Positions 57,872 to 64,000 of a stretch of DNA of 64,000 nt are shown in pieces. Below the pieces are notes generated by a model. It made no database searches. It was not told where the DNA came from and saw only the letters and a program-made list of their open reading frames with translations. The position numbers and the translations under genes were made by a program. How positions within the stretch are numbered: position 1 is the stretch's first letter; each line of letters starts with the position of its first letter. Location: NCBI RefSeq assembly GCF_013141825.1, contig NZ_RZNH01000013.1, positions 48,106 to 112,105 of the forward strand, written 5' to 3'. Source of the DNA: Marinifilum caeruleilacunae. GTDB lineage: Bacteria; Bacteroidota; Bacteroidia; Bacteroidales; Marinifilaceae.

Positions 57872-58411
57872 ATGAGAAAGACAATTATTTTATTGCTCTT
57901 AATGAGTGGCGCTTTTTTATCAAAGGCGCAAGTTTTTAATACTTCAGGAATACTTAAAGGAGGCGAGGCAGCTGTTGGTTTTGAACCATCCTTGTTGGTG
58001 TACGATGGCGATACCGATTTTATGATGTTTTTTCATGCAGGGGTTGGTTTGGGAAGAAATCTAGATCTTGGAGCAAAGTTTGGAGTATTTGGAGATGAAA
58101 ACTATTACGGCGGAGATGTAGAGTTTGGCATAAGCAAGACCCTATCCTTATCGGCAGGGATGCATCATTTTCATGATTTTGGATTAGATGGAACCGCAAA
58201 TGTAAGTGTTCCATTGGCCAGGGGAACAAAGCTGATAACAGGTTTGGATATGGATATTATATTCGGCGATGAAACCAAAATTCCCTTGTGGCTACCTTTC
58301 GGGATAAGGGTTTCGGTGGGCAATGGTTGGTCGCTCATCATGGAAACAGAAATTGAGTTAACCGATGAGGCCTATCACTATTTTGGTATCGGAATGGCTT
58401 ACGGATTTTAA
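57872..58411 (+). CDS. Predicted outer-membrane beta-barrel protein
   Basis: 179 residues from the ATG at 57872. A signal peptide (about 1-19, LLLLMSGAFLSKAQ) is followed by a short mature protein with alternating hydrophobic and polar residues and many Gly/Asp turns (for example DLGAKFGVFGDENYYGGDVEFGIS). It ends in ...GIGMAYGF, a C-terminal Phe as in barrels inserted by BamA. Roughly eight strands could be formed. No family recognised. Monocistronic after the metF terminator. The role is unknown. Confidence 0.7.
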   Translation: MRKTIILLLLMSGAFLSKAQVFNTSGILKGGEAAVGFEPSLLVYDGDTDFMMFFHAGVGLGRNLDLGAKFGVFGDENYYGGDVEFGISKTLSLSAGMHHFHDFGLDGTANVSVPLARGTKLITGLDMDIIFGDETKIPLWLPFGIRVSVGNGWSLIMETEIELTDEAYHYFGIGMAYGF

Positions 58412-58542
58412 ATGATGATAAGATGTGAAATGGTGCTTTTAAAGTTTCTAACAGTCTGTTAATAATGTATTTTGATTCTATTGGGAAATTGACGTATATT
58501 ATTAATCTGATAAACTTGAATCTTTAAAACCACCACTACCAC

Positions 58543-59181
58543 ATGGAAAAACGGAAATCTGCAATCCAAAAATTGAAAGATTTTGCCGATAGAACGCATC
58601 GTAAAATCGATTTTAACGAAAAAGCTTTTCCCTCTAATGCGATTCACCCGCTAACTTACTATCGAAGATATGTAAGCATACCCGAGAATGATTACAATCA
58701 AATTTTTTATGTCTGTTTTGGAGATTCTCGCAAATTAGATAACTATTCTACTTTTAGTGGCGTTTTTTTTCCTCTCGATCTTGCCGGTGAAACACAAATT
58801 TGTGTTCGAAAAAAGCAGATCATGGATAAAATGAGCTTGTTCGGGAAGAAGAAATCATATAAAACCGGTATCGATTCTTTCGATTCACAGGTAGTGTTTG
58901 AGGAGTTTACAGCCATCGCGACCAATAAAATTTTTACCAATCTCAAAATTCAGGAGCTCATTCTAAAGGCTTTCGATTTTGATATGCGATTAAGAGTTGG
59001 TGTTAATATGTTGAATCTCGATTTTATTCCAGAATTAAAGGGGAGAACCTACATTGGAATTTATTCTACTCAAAACTGGTATACAAATTTATCCGAAATA
59101 GAGATTTTATTTAGTTTGGCCGAACAGCTAAAAGGCTGGGCCGATTTTATAAAAGAACCAGATTTAGTAGGACAACTTTAA
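58543..59181 (+). CDS. Hypothetical soluble protein
   Basis: 212 residues, no signal peptide and no membrane segment. The N-terminus is basic (MEKRKSAIQKLKDFADRTHRK). Middle parts have YYRRYVSIPENDYNQIFYVCFGD and DSFDSQVVFEEFTAIAT. The C-terminal half looks alpha/beta (LKIQELILKAFDFDMRLRVGVN, LDFIPELKGRTYIGIYS). I recognise no family, motif or catalytic site. Codon use resembles its neighbours, there is no overlap with other genes, and a bidirectional terminator follows 17 bases after the stop, all of which support a real gene. Confidence 0.75.
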   Translation: MEKRKSAIQKLKDFADRTHRKIDFNEKAFPSNAIHPLTYYRRYVSIPENDYNQIFYVCFGDSRKLDNYSTFSGVFFPLDLAGETQICVRKKQIMDKMSLFGKKKSYKTGIDSFDSQVVFEEFTAIATNKIFTNLKIQELILKAFDFDMRLRVGVNMLNLDFIPELKGRTYIGIYSTQNWYTNLSEIEILFSLAEQLKGWADFIKEPDLVGQL

Positions 59182-59197
59182 TCTGAAAAGAATTTAA

Positions 59198-59230
59198 AAA
59201 AGCCTCAAATCTAAAAAACTTGAGGCTTTT
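59198..59230. terminator. Bidirectional terminator
   Basis: An 11-bp perfect stem (59198-59208 with 59220-59230), an 11-nt loop, A-rich on the left and T-rich on the right. It lies between the convergent hypothetical gene and the hydroxyacid dehydrogenase. Confidence 0.85.
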
Positions 59231-59234
59231 GTAT

Positions 59235-60176
59235 TTATTGAGCAAATTCATCAATAATTTTCTGTGCGGTAACTTCCGAGAGTTTAATGTTCGATTCATG
59301 TGTCCAGCCACCAACATGAGGACTCAATAACACATTTTCAGCTTCAATTAAATATTGAAATTCAGCTGGAAGCTCCGATGCATGCAAATCTTCGAAAGAA
59401 GTTTTTTCATATTCCAAAACATCCAGACAGGCGCCTTTCACTTGTCCCGATTTCAGGTTTTTCACCAAATCAGCAATACGAACTACTTTTCCCCTTGCAG
59501 TATTTATTAAATAAATAGGTTTTTTAAACTGATTCAAAAACTCATCGTTCACCATAAACATGGTTTCATCTGTTTGTGGCACATGCAAACTTAAAATGTC
59601 ACACTGCTCAAACAAATCTTCCATTTGTTTTTCGCTACAATACTCATCGCTATAATCAAACTTGTATTTGTCGTAAGCAATCACATTGCAGCCAAAGCCT
59701 TGCAGCCTGCGGGCAAAAGCACCTCCCATATTGCCATAGCCAATAATGCCTACGGTTTTGCCCATTATTTCGATGCCTCTATTTTCTTCTCGTCTCCACA
59801 TTCCGTTGCGAACCTCCCAGTTACAGCGACACAAATTATTAAAAAGAGTTAAAAGCATACCAACAGCATGTTCGCCAACCGCATCGCGATTTCCTTCTGG
59901 AGCATTAAAACATCTTATGCCTTTGGCTTCGGCATATTCCACATCAATATTCTCCAAACCGGCACCCACTCTTCCAATAAACTTCAGATTAGAAGCAATA
60001 TCAAGTTCGTTTTTGGTCAGCTTAAACTTACTCCTAATAATAAAGCCGTCGTACTCCGGAAAAATCTCCAATAACTCTTCCTTGTTCTTTTCAGGAGCAT
60101 AGGTACATTCGAAACCTGCATTTTGCAACATTTCCAATAAACGAGGGTGAGTAGAATCTATAAATAGAACTTTCAT
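59235..60176 (-). CDS. D-isomer 2-hydroxyacid dehydrogenase (SerA-like)
   Basis: 313 residues from the ATG at 60176 (MKVLFIDSTHPRLLEML); the frame opens 12 codons earlier but that part is unlike the family. NAD-dependent oxidoreductase. Rossmann loop VGIIGYGNMGGAFARRL (about 145-161), catalytic Arg in INTARGKVVR, Glu in DVLEYEKTS and His in LLSPHVGGWTHES. The sequence is closest in pattern to phosphoglycerate dehydrogenase-like enzymes but lacks the ACT domain, so 3-phosphoglycerate as substrate is uncertain. Monocistronic, with a TAAATTTG box at 60238-60245 upstream. Confidence 0.85.
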   Translation of the reverse strand: MKVLFIDSTHPRLLEMLQNAGFECTYAPEKNKEELLEIFPEYDGFIIRSKFKLTKNELDIASNLKFIGRVGAGLENIDVEYAEAKGIRCFNAPEGNRDAVGEHAVGMLLTLFNNLCRCNWEVRNGMWRREENRGIEIMGKTVGIIGYGNMGGAFARRLQGFGCNVIAYDKYKFDYSDEYCSEKQMEDLFEQCDILSLHVPQTDETMFMVNDEFLNQFKKPIYLINTARGKVVRIADLVKNLKSGQVKGACLDVLEYEKTSFEDLHASELPAEFQYLIEAENVLLSPHVGGWTHESNIKLSEVTAQKIIDEFAQ

Positions 60177-60237
60177 TTTTTTTACTTTCAGGTTATAAAT
60201 ATCAGGATTCAAGACTGTCCCGATGTTTAAATTGGTG

Positions 60238-60245
60238 CAAATTTA
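60238..60245 (-). promoter_or_regulatory. -7 promoter element of the hydroxyacid dehydrogenase
   Basis: Minus-strand TAAATTTG, an exact TAnnTTTG match, 62 bases before the ATG at 60176. No good -33 box. Confidence 0.4.
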
Positions 60246-60285
60246 GACAGATTTTCCTCATTTACACCATGGGTGTATGCCACTA

Positions 60286-60774
60286 TTACTTTTCCAAATC
60301 AATTACAAAACTTGCTTTGTAGCCTCTCAGTTTTCCGGTGGCATCGAAAATTTCAAAGCCAAACATTATTTTACGTACTTCTTTTCTCAGCTTTAAAGCT
60401 TCTTTGTCCCAATACCAGTTTTCTTCAAACTGAATTTTCCCGGTTCGTCCATTCAAATCATTGTCATTAATAATTTGCTCTATTTCACGTACCGATAATT
60501 CACGATTGTCGTAATAATCATAGGCATTCAAATTGCCTGCACGTACCTCTTTCAAAACTTGCTTTACCAGGTAAGAGCTTTTCGTATTTCCAAGGCATTC
60601 GTTCAGCCATTCATCATCTTCATTGGGTGCTTTTACAATCACTTCATAAATAATAGGATCGGCAATAAGTTCACCTTCTGTTTTTGCAGGCGTATTTTCT
60701 ACTTTGCTTTGGCAAGAAAACAAAAACAGCCCTGAAAGAATCAGAGCTGTTATTTTATAAGTGTATGGAGTCAT
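60286..60774 (-). CDS. Predicted lipoprotein
   Basis: 162 residues. Lipobox LSGLFLFSC (Cys about 21) after a short hydrophobic stretch predicts a lipid-anchored periplasmic protein. The mature part includes a helical region (LNECLGNTKSSYLVKQVLKEV), and FEENWYWDKEALKLRKEVRKIMFGFEIFD. The latter loosely resembles the GldN-type K-E-D-W-x-F-D-K pattern of gliding/secretion proteins, too weak to name it. No partner in the neighbourhood. The gene is separated from its neighbours by 110 and 290 bases. Confidence 0.72.
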   Translation of the reverse strand: MTPYTYKITALILSGLFLFSCQSKVENTPAKTEGELIADPIIYEVIVKAPNEDDEWLNECLGNTKSSYLVKQVLKEVRAGNLNAYDYYDNRELSVREIEQIINDNDLNGRTGKIQFEENWYWDKEALKLRKEVRKIMFGFEIFDATGKLRGYKASFVIDLEK

Positions 60775-60870
60775 ATGTATAACTTATTACTAACTGATGT
60801 TTTAACGAATTATTCAAATAGTATTTGGGAATATTGCTTTAAATAAAATAGTTGACCCCATGGACATTGG

Positions 60871-60982
60871 AAGGACAAGCTGTTTGGATGTAGAAAACTT
60901 TTAGTAAGTCGGGGAAGCTTCGAAGAATTGAGAAGATCACCCCGCCGCACTTAGAGTTTTCAAGTAGAAGCAGTTTGTCCTT
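60871..60982. repeat. Nested palindromic element
   Basis: One long imperfect inverted structure in the 290-base gap before the end of the dihydroorotase gene. Outer arm 60871-60882 with 60971-60982 (12 pairs, one G-T); then 60893-60899 with 60955-60961 (7), 60905-60909 with 60949-60953 (5) and GGGG 60911-60914 with CCCC 60940-60943. The nested arms form a rod of about 112 bases, as in a MITE or a structured RNA. It lacks coding potential. Similar rods may occur elsewhere in the genome. Confidence 0.6.
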
Positions 60983-61001
60983 ACACGACCTAGATTTTTT
61001 G

Positions 61002-61030
61002 CTGACTTTTTTATCAATGAAAAAAGTCAG
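61002..61030. repeat. Perfect inverted repeat downstream of dihydroorotase
   Basis: CTGACTTTTTT (61002-61012) with AAAAAAGTCAG (61020-61030), 11 pairs and a 7-nt loop. It lies 36 bases past the dihydroorotase stop on the minus strand and could terminate it, since on that strand the 3' arm itself ends in T6 before GTCAG, but no T run follows the stem. It may belong to the palindromic element next to it. Confidence 0.5.
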
Positions 61031-61065
61031 AGCCTTCCGGCTTGAGGGAAAAGCTGTGTATGCGT

Positions 61066-62406
61066 CTATCTCTCAAAACTCAAACGCATCCCTTTTGTGC
61101 TTTCATCAAACTTCCCATTGTCATAAACCAAGTGTCCATTCACAAAAGTCTTTTCAACCATATATTGGAATTTTTCTCCGTCGAAAGGTGTCCAGCCACA
61201 CTTATATAAAGTATTCTCTTTGTTGGCAGTCCAATCTTCTTCCTTTACAAGAACCAAATCGGCAAAATAACCTTTACGAATAAAACCTCTCTTCTCAACC
61301 TGGAAAATCTCAGCAGGAGTATGGCACATTTTCTCAACCACTTTCTCCAAACTAATTTTACCACGTCGTGCTTGTTCAAGCATGGCAATAAGCGAGTGTT
61401 GAACCAATGGACCGCCTCCGGCAGAATTCAAATAATTACCATCTTTCTCCTCCTCGGTATGTGGCGCATGATCAGTAGCAATCACATCCAACCTGTCATC
61501 AAGCAAGGCTTCCCAAAGTTTATCCTGGTCAGCTTTTGTTTTTACAGCCGGATTCCAACGAATTCTCGATTTTTTCGTCAGGTAATCTTTATCATCAAAC
61601 CAAAGGTGATGCACACACACTTCGGTGGTAATTCTTTTGTCCTTAGAAGGAATTGAATTGTCGAATAAATCCATCTCCATTCCTGTGGATAAATGAAGAA
61701 TGTGTAAACGCGTATTGTATTTTTTAGCCAATTCAACAGCCTTCGACGAAGATTTGTAGCAAGCCTCAGCACTTCTAATCACACCATGATACTCCATAGG
61801 AATGTCTTCCCCATATTTCTCCACAAACTCTGCCTGATTTTTCTCAATCATCGGAGTATCCTCACAATGGGTAGCAATCAGCAAAGGTGCTTTTTCAAAA
61901 ATCTGCGAAAGCGTATCAATGTCATCCACCAACATATTCCCGGTCGACGAGCCCATAAAAATCTTTATCCCACAAACCGATTTCGGATCCGTTTGTAAAA
62001 TCTCCTCAAGGTTGTCGTTGGTAGCACCCATGTAAAAAGAGTAGTTTGCCAAAGATTTTTCAGCACCCAATTTATACCTTTCAGCAAGCAATTCCTGTGT
62101 AACAGTTTGTGGCTTCACATTCGGCATATCCATAAAGGAAGTGGTTCCGCCAGCAACGGCAGCTCTCGATTCAGTATACAAATCCCCCTTATGAGGCATT
62201 CCCGGATCACGAAAATGAACCTGATCATCAATCACACCCGGCAAAAGCAATCTGCCACCAGCGTCAATCACTTTCCACGAAGCATCAATCTCCGCAGGAA
62301 CCGATGTGTAAATTTCTTCAATCACCTGATCTTTCACCAGAACACTTCCGGCGAATTTCTTGCCTTCATTAACAATCAAGGCATTTTGAATTAAATAAGT
62401 CGACAT
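61066..62406 (-). CDS. pyrC: Dihydroorotase
   Basis: 446 residues, an amidohydrolase of the DHOase/hydantoinase type. Converts carbamoyl aspartate to dihydroorotate in pyrimidine synthesis. Visible metal-site and loop residues: LLPGVIDDQVHFRDPG (about 53-68), GIKIFMGSSTGNML (Lys), LIATHCEDT and HILHLST (His), and ATDHAPHTEEEK (Asp and loop). The first motif reads Q-V-H where most DHOases have H-x-H, so the first metal histidine is replaced by Gln. Genes for polyprenol-phosphate mannosyltransferase and this enzyme stand together 32 bases apart, an arrangement that recurs in Bacteroidota. Allantoinase-like activity is the alternative. Confidence 0.9.
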   Translation of the reverse strand: MSTYLIQNALIVNEGKKFAGSVLVKDQVIEEIYTSVPAEIDASWKVIDAGGRLLLPGVIDDQVHFRDPGMPHKGDLYTESRAAVAGGTTSFMDMPNVKPQTVTQELLAERYKLGAEKSLANYSFYMGATNDNLEEILQTDPKSVCGIKIFMGSSTGNMLVDDIDTLSQIFEKAPLLIATHCEDTPMIEKNQAEFVEKYGEDIPMEYHGVIRSAEACYKSSSKAVELAKKYNTRLHILHLSTGMEMDLFDNSIPSKDKRITTEVCVHHLWFDDKDYLTKKSRIRWNPAVKTKADQDKLWEALLDDRLDVIATDHAPHTEEEKDGNYLNSAGGGPLVQHSLIAMLEQARRGKISLEKVVEKMCHTPAEIFQVEKRGFIRKGYFADLVLVKEEDWTANKENTLYKCGWTPFDGEKFQYMVEKTFVNGHLVYDNGKFDESTKGMRLSFER

Positions 62407-62438
62407 TTTGGTTGTTTAGTTATAAGTATCCCGATAAT

Positions 62439-63167
62439 CTATCTTTCGTATTTGGTAAAAAAGCTACGCAGTTTCATTTTAATAACACCCCAAACGGCCT
62501 CATTAAAAATACCACCACTCATTTTCGAAGTACCCTGCGTTCTATCCGTAAAAATAATAGGCACCTCAATAATGTTAAAGCCAAATTTCCAACTTGTAAA
62601 TTTCATTTCAATCTGGAAGGCATAACCCTTAAAACGAATTTTATCCAGATCAATAGTTTCCAATACCTTCCTGGTATAGCATTTAAAGCCGGCTGTTGAA
62701 TCATGAATTTTCATTCCGGTAACAATACGCACGTATTTCGATGCAAAATACGACATCAATACCCTGCCCATAGGCCAATTTACAACATTTACACCAGAAA
62801 CATAGCGCGAACCAATGGCCATATCACCACCATCTTTGGCACAAGCCTCATACAAACGGATCAAATCTTCAGGATTGTGCGAAAAATCAGCATCCATCTC
62901 AAAAACATATTCGTAATTGTTTTCAAGTGCCCATTTAAAACCGGTAATATAAGCAGTACCCAAACCAAGCTTACCTTTGCGCTCTATCATGTGAAGTCCA
63001 GAAAACTCCTTTTGCAAAACTTTAACTATGTCAGCAGTTCCATCAGGAGAATTGTCTTCAATTACTAAGATATCAAAAGCCGTTTCCAGCGAAAACACCT
63101 TCCTAACAATGGCTTCAATATTTTCTTTTTCATTGTAAGTCGGGATAATAACAAGTCTATCTGTCAC
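62439..63167 (-). CDS. Polyprenol monophosphomannose synthase (GT2)
   Basis: 242 residues. GT-A glycosyltransferase that moves mannose (or a related sugar) from its nucleotide donor to a polyprenol phosphate. N-terminal VIIPTYNEKENIEAIV, EDNSPDGTADIV, the metal motif DADFSHNPED (DxD type), KIHDSTAGFKCYTRKVLE and FQIEMKFTSWK are hallmarks of the DPM1 group. There is no C-terminal membrane domain, so it is the soluble, peripheral form. The product probably feeds protein or glycan mannosylation. Upstream of and in the same direction as dihydroorotase, 32 bases apart. Confidence 0.93.
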   Translation of the reverse strand: MTDRLVIIPTYNEKENIEAIVRKVFSLETAFDILVIEDNSPDGTADIVKVLQKEFSGLHMIERKGKLGLGTAYITGFKWALENNYEYVFEMDADFSHNPEDLIRLYEACAKDGGDMAIGSRYVSGVNVVNWPMGRVLMSYFASKYVRIVTGMKIHDSTAGFKCYTRKVLETIDLDKIRFKGYAFQIEMKFTSWKFGFNIIEVPIIFTDRTQGTSKMSGGIFNEAVWGVIKMKLRSFFTKYER

Positions 63168-63480
63168 CTTCAGAGAATTAATGTGTAAAACAATTTAATT
63201 AGCACGAAGATAGTATATCTCTAATAAAACCGTCATTTCCATTCGTTAAAAAGAGTGAAAACCCACGATTAATTTTGGCGGCCCCCTTCGGGTCGGGCTA
63301 TCCGCTATATCTTTTTTCTCATACTTCGAAAAAAAGGATGCCGCTCCTATCCCTGCCGCAATATTTCCATTGCCGTTTTGTAAAAATGAGCGAATACAGC
63401 TTCTAAAAGAACAAAAAACACATTCGCCGAAACTTTTTCTAAATTTTTTCCATCGGGATATCAGAGTGTTAGGCATACGG
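63168..63480. other. Gene-free region with a Bacteroidota-type intergenic element
   Basis: No credible ORF; minus-strand open frames here (for example 63246-63476) lack any protein-like features. The stretch 63274-63360 contains CCCCTTCGGG, CGGGCTATCCGCTATATC (63293-63311), a TCTTTTTT/AAAAAAGGA arm pair and GGATGCCGCTCCTATCCC (63336-63353). I have the impression that this composite is a recurrent intergenic sequence in Bacteroidota genomes, but I cannot confirm it. Its role is unknown. Confidence 0.45.
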
Positions 63481-63503
63481 TGGTAAAAAGATTGATTTTT
63501 TCA

Positions 63504-63536
63504 TTTGGAAATAGGAATTATTATCAGTTATCTTTG
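63504..63536 (+). promoter_or_regulatory. Strong promoter 1 of the right-end array
   Basis: TTTG (63504-63507), 21 nt, TATCTTTG (63529-63536) followed by CACCCGC. Exact match to the Bacteroidota consensus. Confidence 0.7.
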
Positions 63537-63660
63537 CACCCGCTTTACAACGGTAAGGCGTTAGAGTAGTTCTGGAGAGAAGAGAGAATGGTGGTTGAAC
63601 CACGATTGCATTTTTAAAGGGATTACGATTTTGAAGTTTTTTAATTTTTTTCAAAAAAGT

Positions 63661-63693
63661 TTTGGATTTGTAAAAATAAAGTGTTTATCTTTG
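63661..63693 (+). promoter_or_regulatory. Strong promoter 2 of the right-end array
   Basis: TTTG (63661-63664), 21 nt, TATCTTTG (63686-63693) followed by CAGCCGCTTTT. Same spacing and downstream context as promoter 1, 157 bases on. Confidence 0.7.
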
Positions 63694-63784
63694 CAGCCGC
63701 TTTTGTAAGAGAGAAGATTCTTTGGAGCACTAGTATCTATGAGGCTTTCGAGGGGATCTAACTTGAAAAAAAAGTTTAAAAACA

Positions 63785-63817
63785 TTTGCAAGTTTAAATT
63801 AAAAGTATTTATCTTTG
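63785..63817 (+). promoter_or_regulatory. Strong promoter 3 of the right-end array
   Basis: TTTG (63785-63788), 21 nt, TATCTTTG (63810-63817) followed by CAGCCGCTTCT. 124 bases after promoter 2. Confidence 0.7.
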
Positions 63818-63924
63818 CAGCCGCTTCTCAAACGAGAGGAGTTTAGAAAAAGTTTTGGGAGTGAGATGACGGTTTAAAGAAATCGCATCGGGTAAAAAAA
63901 ACTTCAAAAATATTTCAAAAAACA

Positions 63925-63957
63925 TTTGGAATTAAAAACAAGTTTTATTTATCTTTG
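63925..63957 (+). promoter_or_regulatory. Strong promoter 4 of the right-end array
   Basis: TTTG (63925-63928), 21 nt, TATCTTTG (63950-63957) followed by CACTCGCTTTT. 140 bases after promoter 3. The transcript would leave the window; no gene begins before 64000. Confidence 0.7.
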
Positions 63958-64000
63958 CACTCGCTTTTCCGCCTGATTTTTCAGGGGATTTAGAAGGAAA

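Noticed and set aside
63246-63476. Minus-strand 76-codon open frame in the right intergenic region
   Set aside because: It lies on an apparent repetitive intergenic element and has no recognisable domain, no promoter and no conserved neighbours.

Overview
The window is a gene-dense piece of a Bacteroidota chromosome. The evidence is the -33/-7 promoter type TTTG-N19-21-TAnnTTTG at several genes, the near absence of Shine-Dalgarno sequences, the paired glycine-lipid acyltransferases GlsA/GlsB, a long 633-residue PurF-like enzyme, LptC with a lipoprotein signal, and a division cluster ending in a GatB/YqeY gene. MurE carries the DNPR motif of meso-diaminopimelate ligases. Gene order suggests a Bacteroidales/Marinilabiliales marine lineage (Marinifilaceae-like). 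The genus is only a guess.

Layout. 1-8960: the end of a LytS-type histidine kinase and its LytTR regulator; a DUF2157/GDYXXLXY pair; a five-hairpin spacer; a tricorn-like protease; a lone STAS protein; a GNAT enzyme; miaB. 9201-14723: a universal stress protein, a SPOR protein, the PurF-like amidotransferase, then glsB and glsA on the minus strand. 14815-31675: one long co-directional dcw cluster, mraZ-rsmH-ftsL-ftsI-murE-mraY-murD-ftsW-murG-murC-ftsQ-ftsA-ftsZ-ftsZ-yqeY. It starts at three 10-bp-phased MraZ-type boxes and ends at an intrinsic terminator. It contains two tandem, both apparently catalytically intact, ftsZ genes with different C-termini. 31833-38656 (minus strand): coaX, a TPR protein, lptC, a 67-residue membrane protein, a CNNM/CorC-like protein and ppiD, an envelope biogenesis group. 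38865-45619: a REC-PAS regulator, mfd, a secreted PGNYW-repeat protein and fbp.

45908-57805 is a methionine/aspartate-family region. A first aspartate kinase has its own terminator. Then come a textbook Bacteroidota promoter, a SAM-I riboswitch, a 39-codon leader ORF with six Met codons clustered at its end, a long structured leader, and metY-metX-hom-lysC-metH-metF, closed by a strong terminator. Together these genes convert aspartate to homoserine, acetylate and sulfhydrylate it to homocysteine, and methylate that with B12 and 5-methyl-THF. The SAM riboswitch followed directly by a Met-rich leader peptide suggests two-input control (SAM and charged Met-tRNA). This is the most interesting regulatory structure in the window.

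57872-63167: an outer-membrane-type protein, an orphan soluble protein, a 2-hydroxyacid dehydrogenase, a lipoprotein, a nested palindromic element, dihydroorotase and a polyprenol-phosphate mannosyltransferase. The last 830 bases hold no credible gene. They carry a Bacteroidota-type intergenic element and four near-identical strong promoters with identical 21-nt spacing, which suggests that an rRNA operon begins just beyond the right edge.
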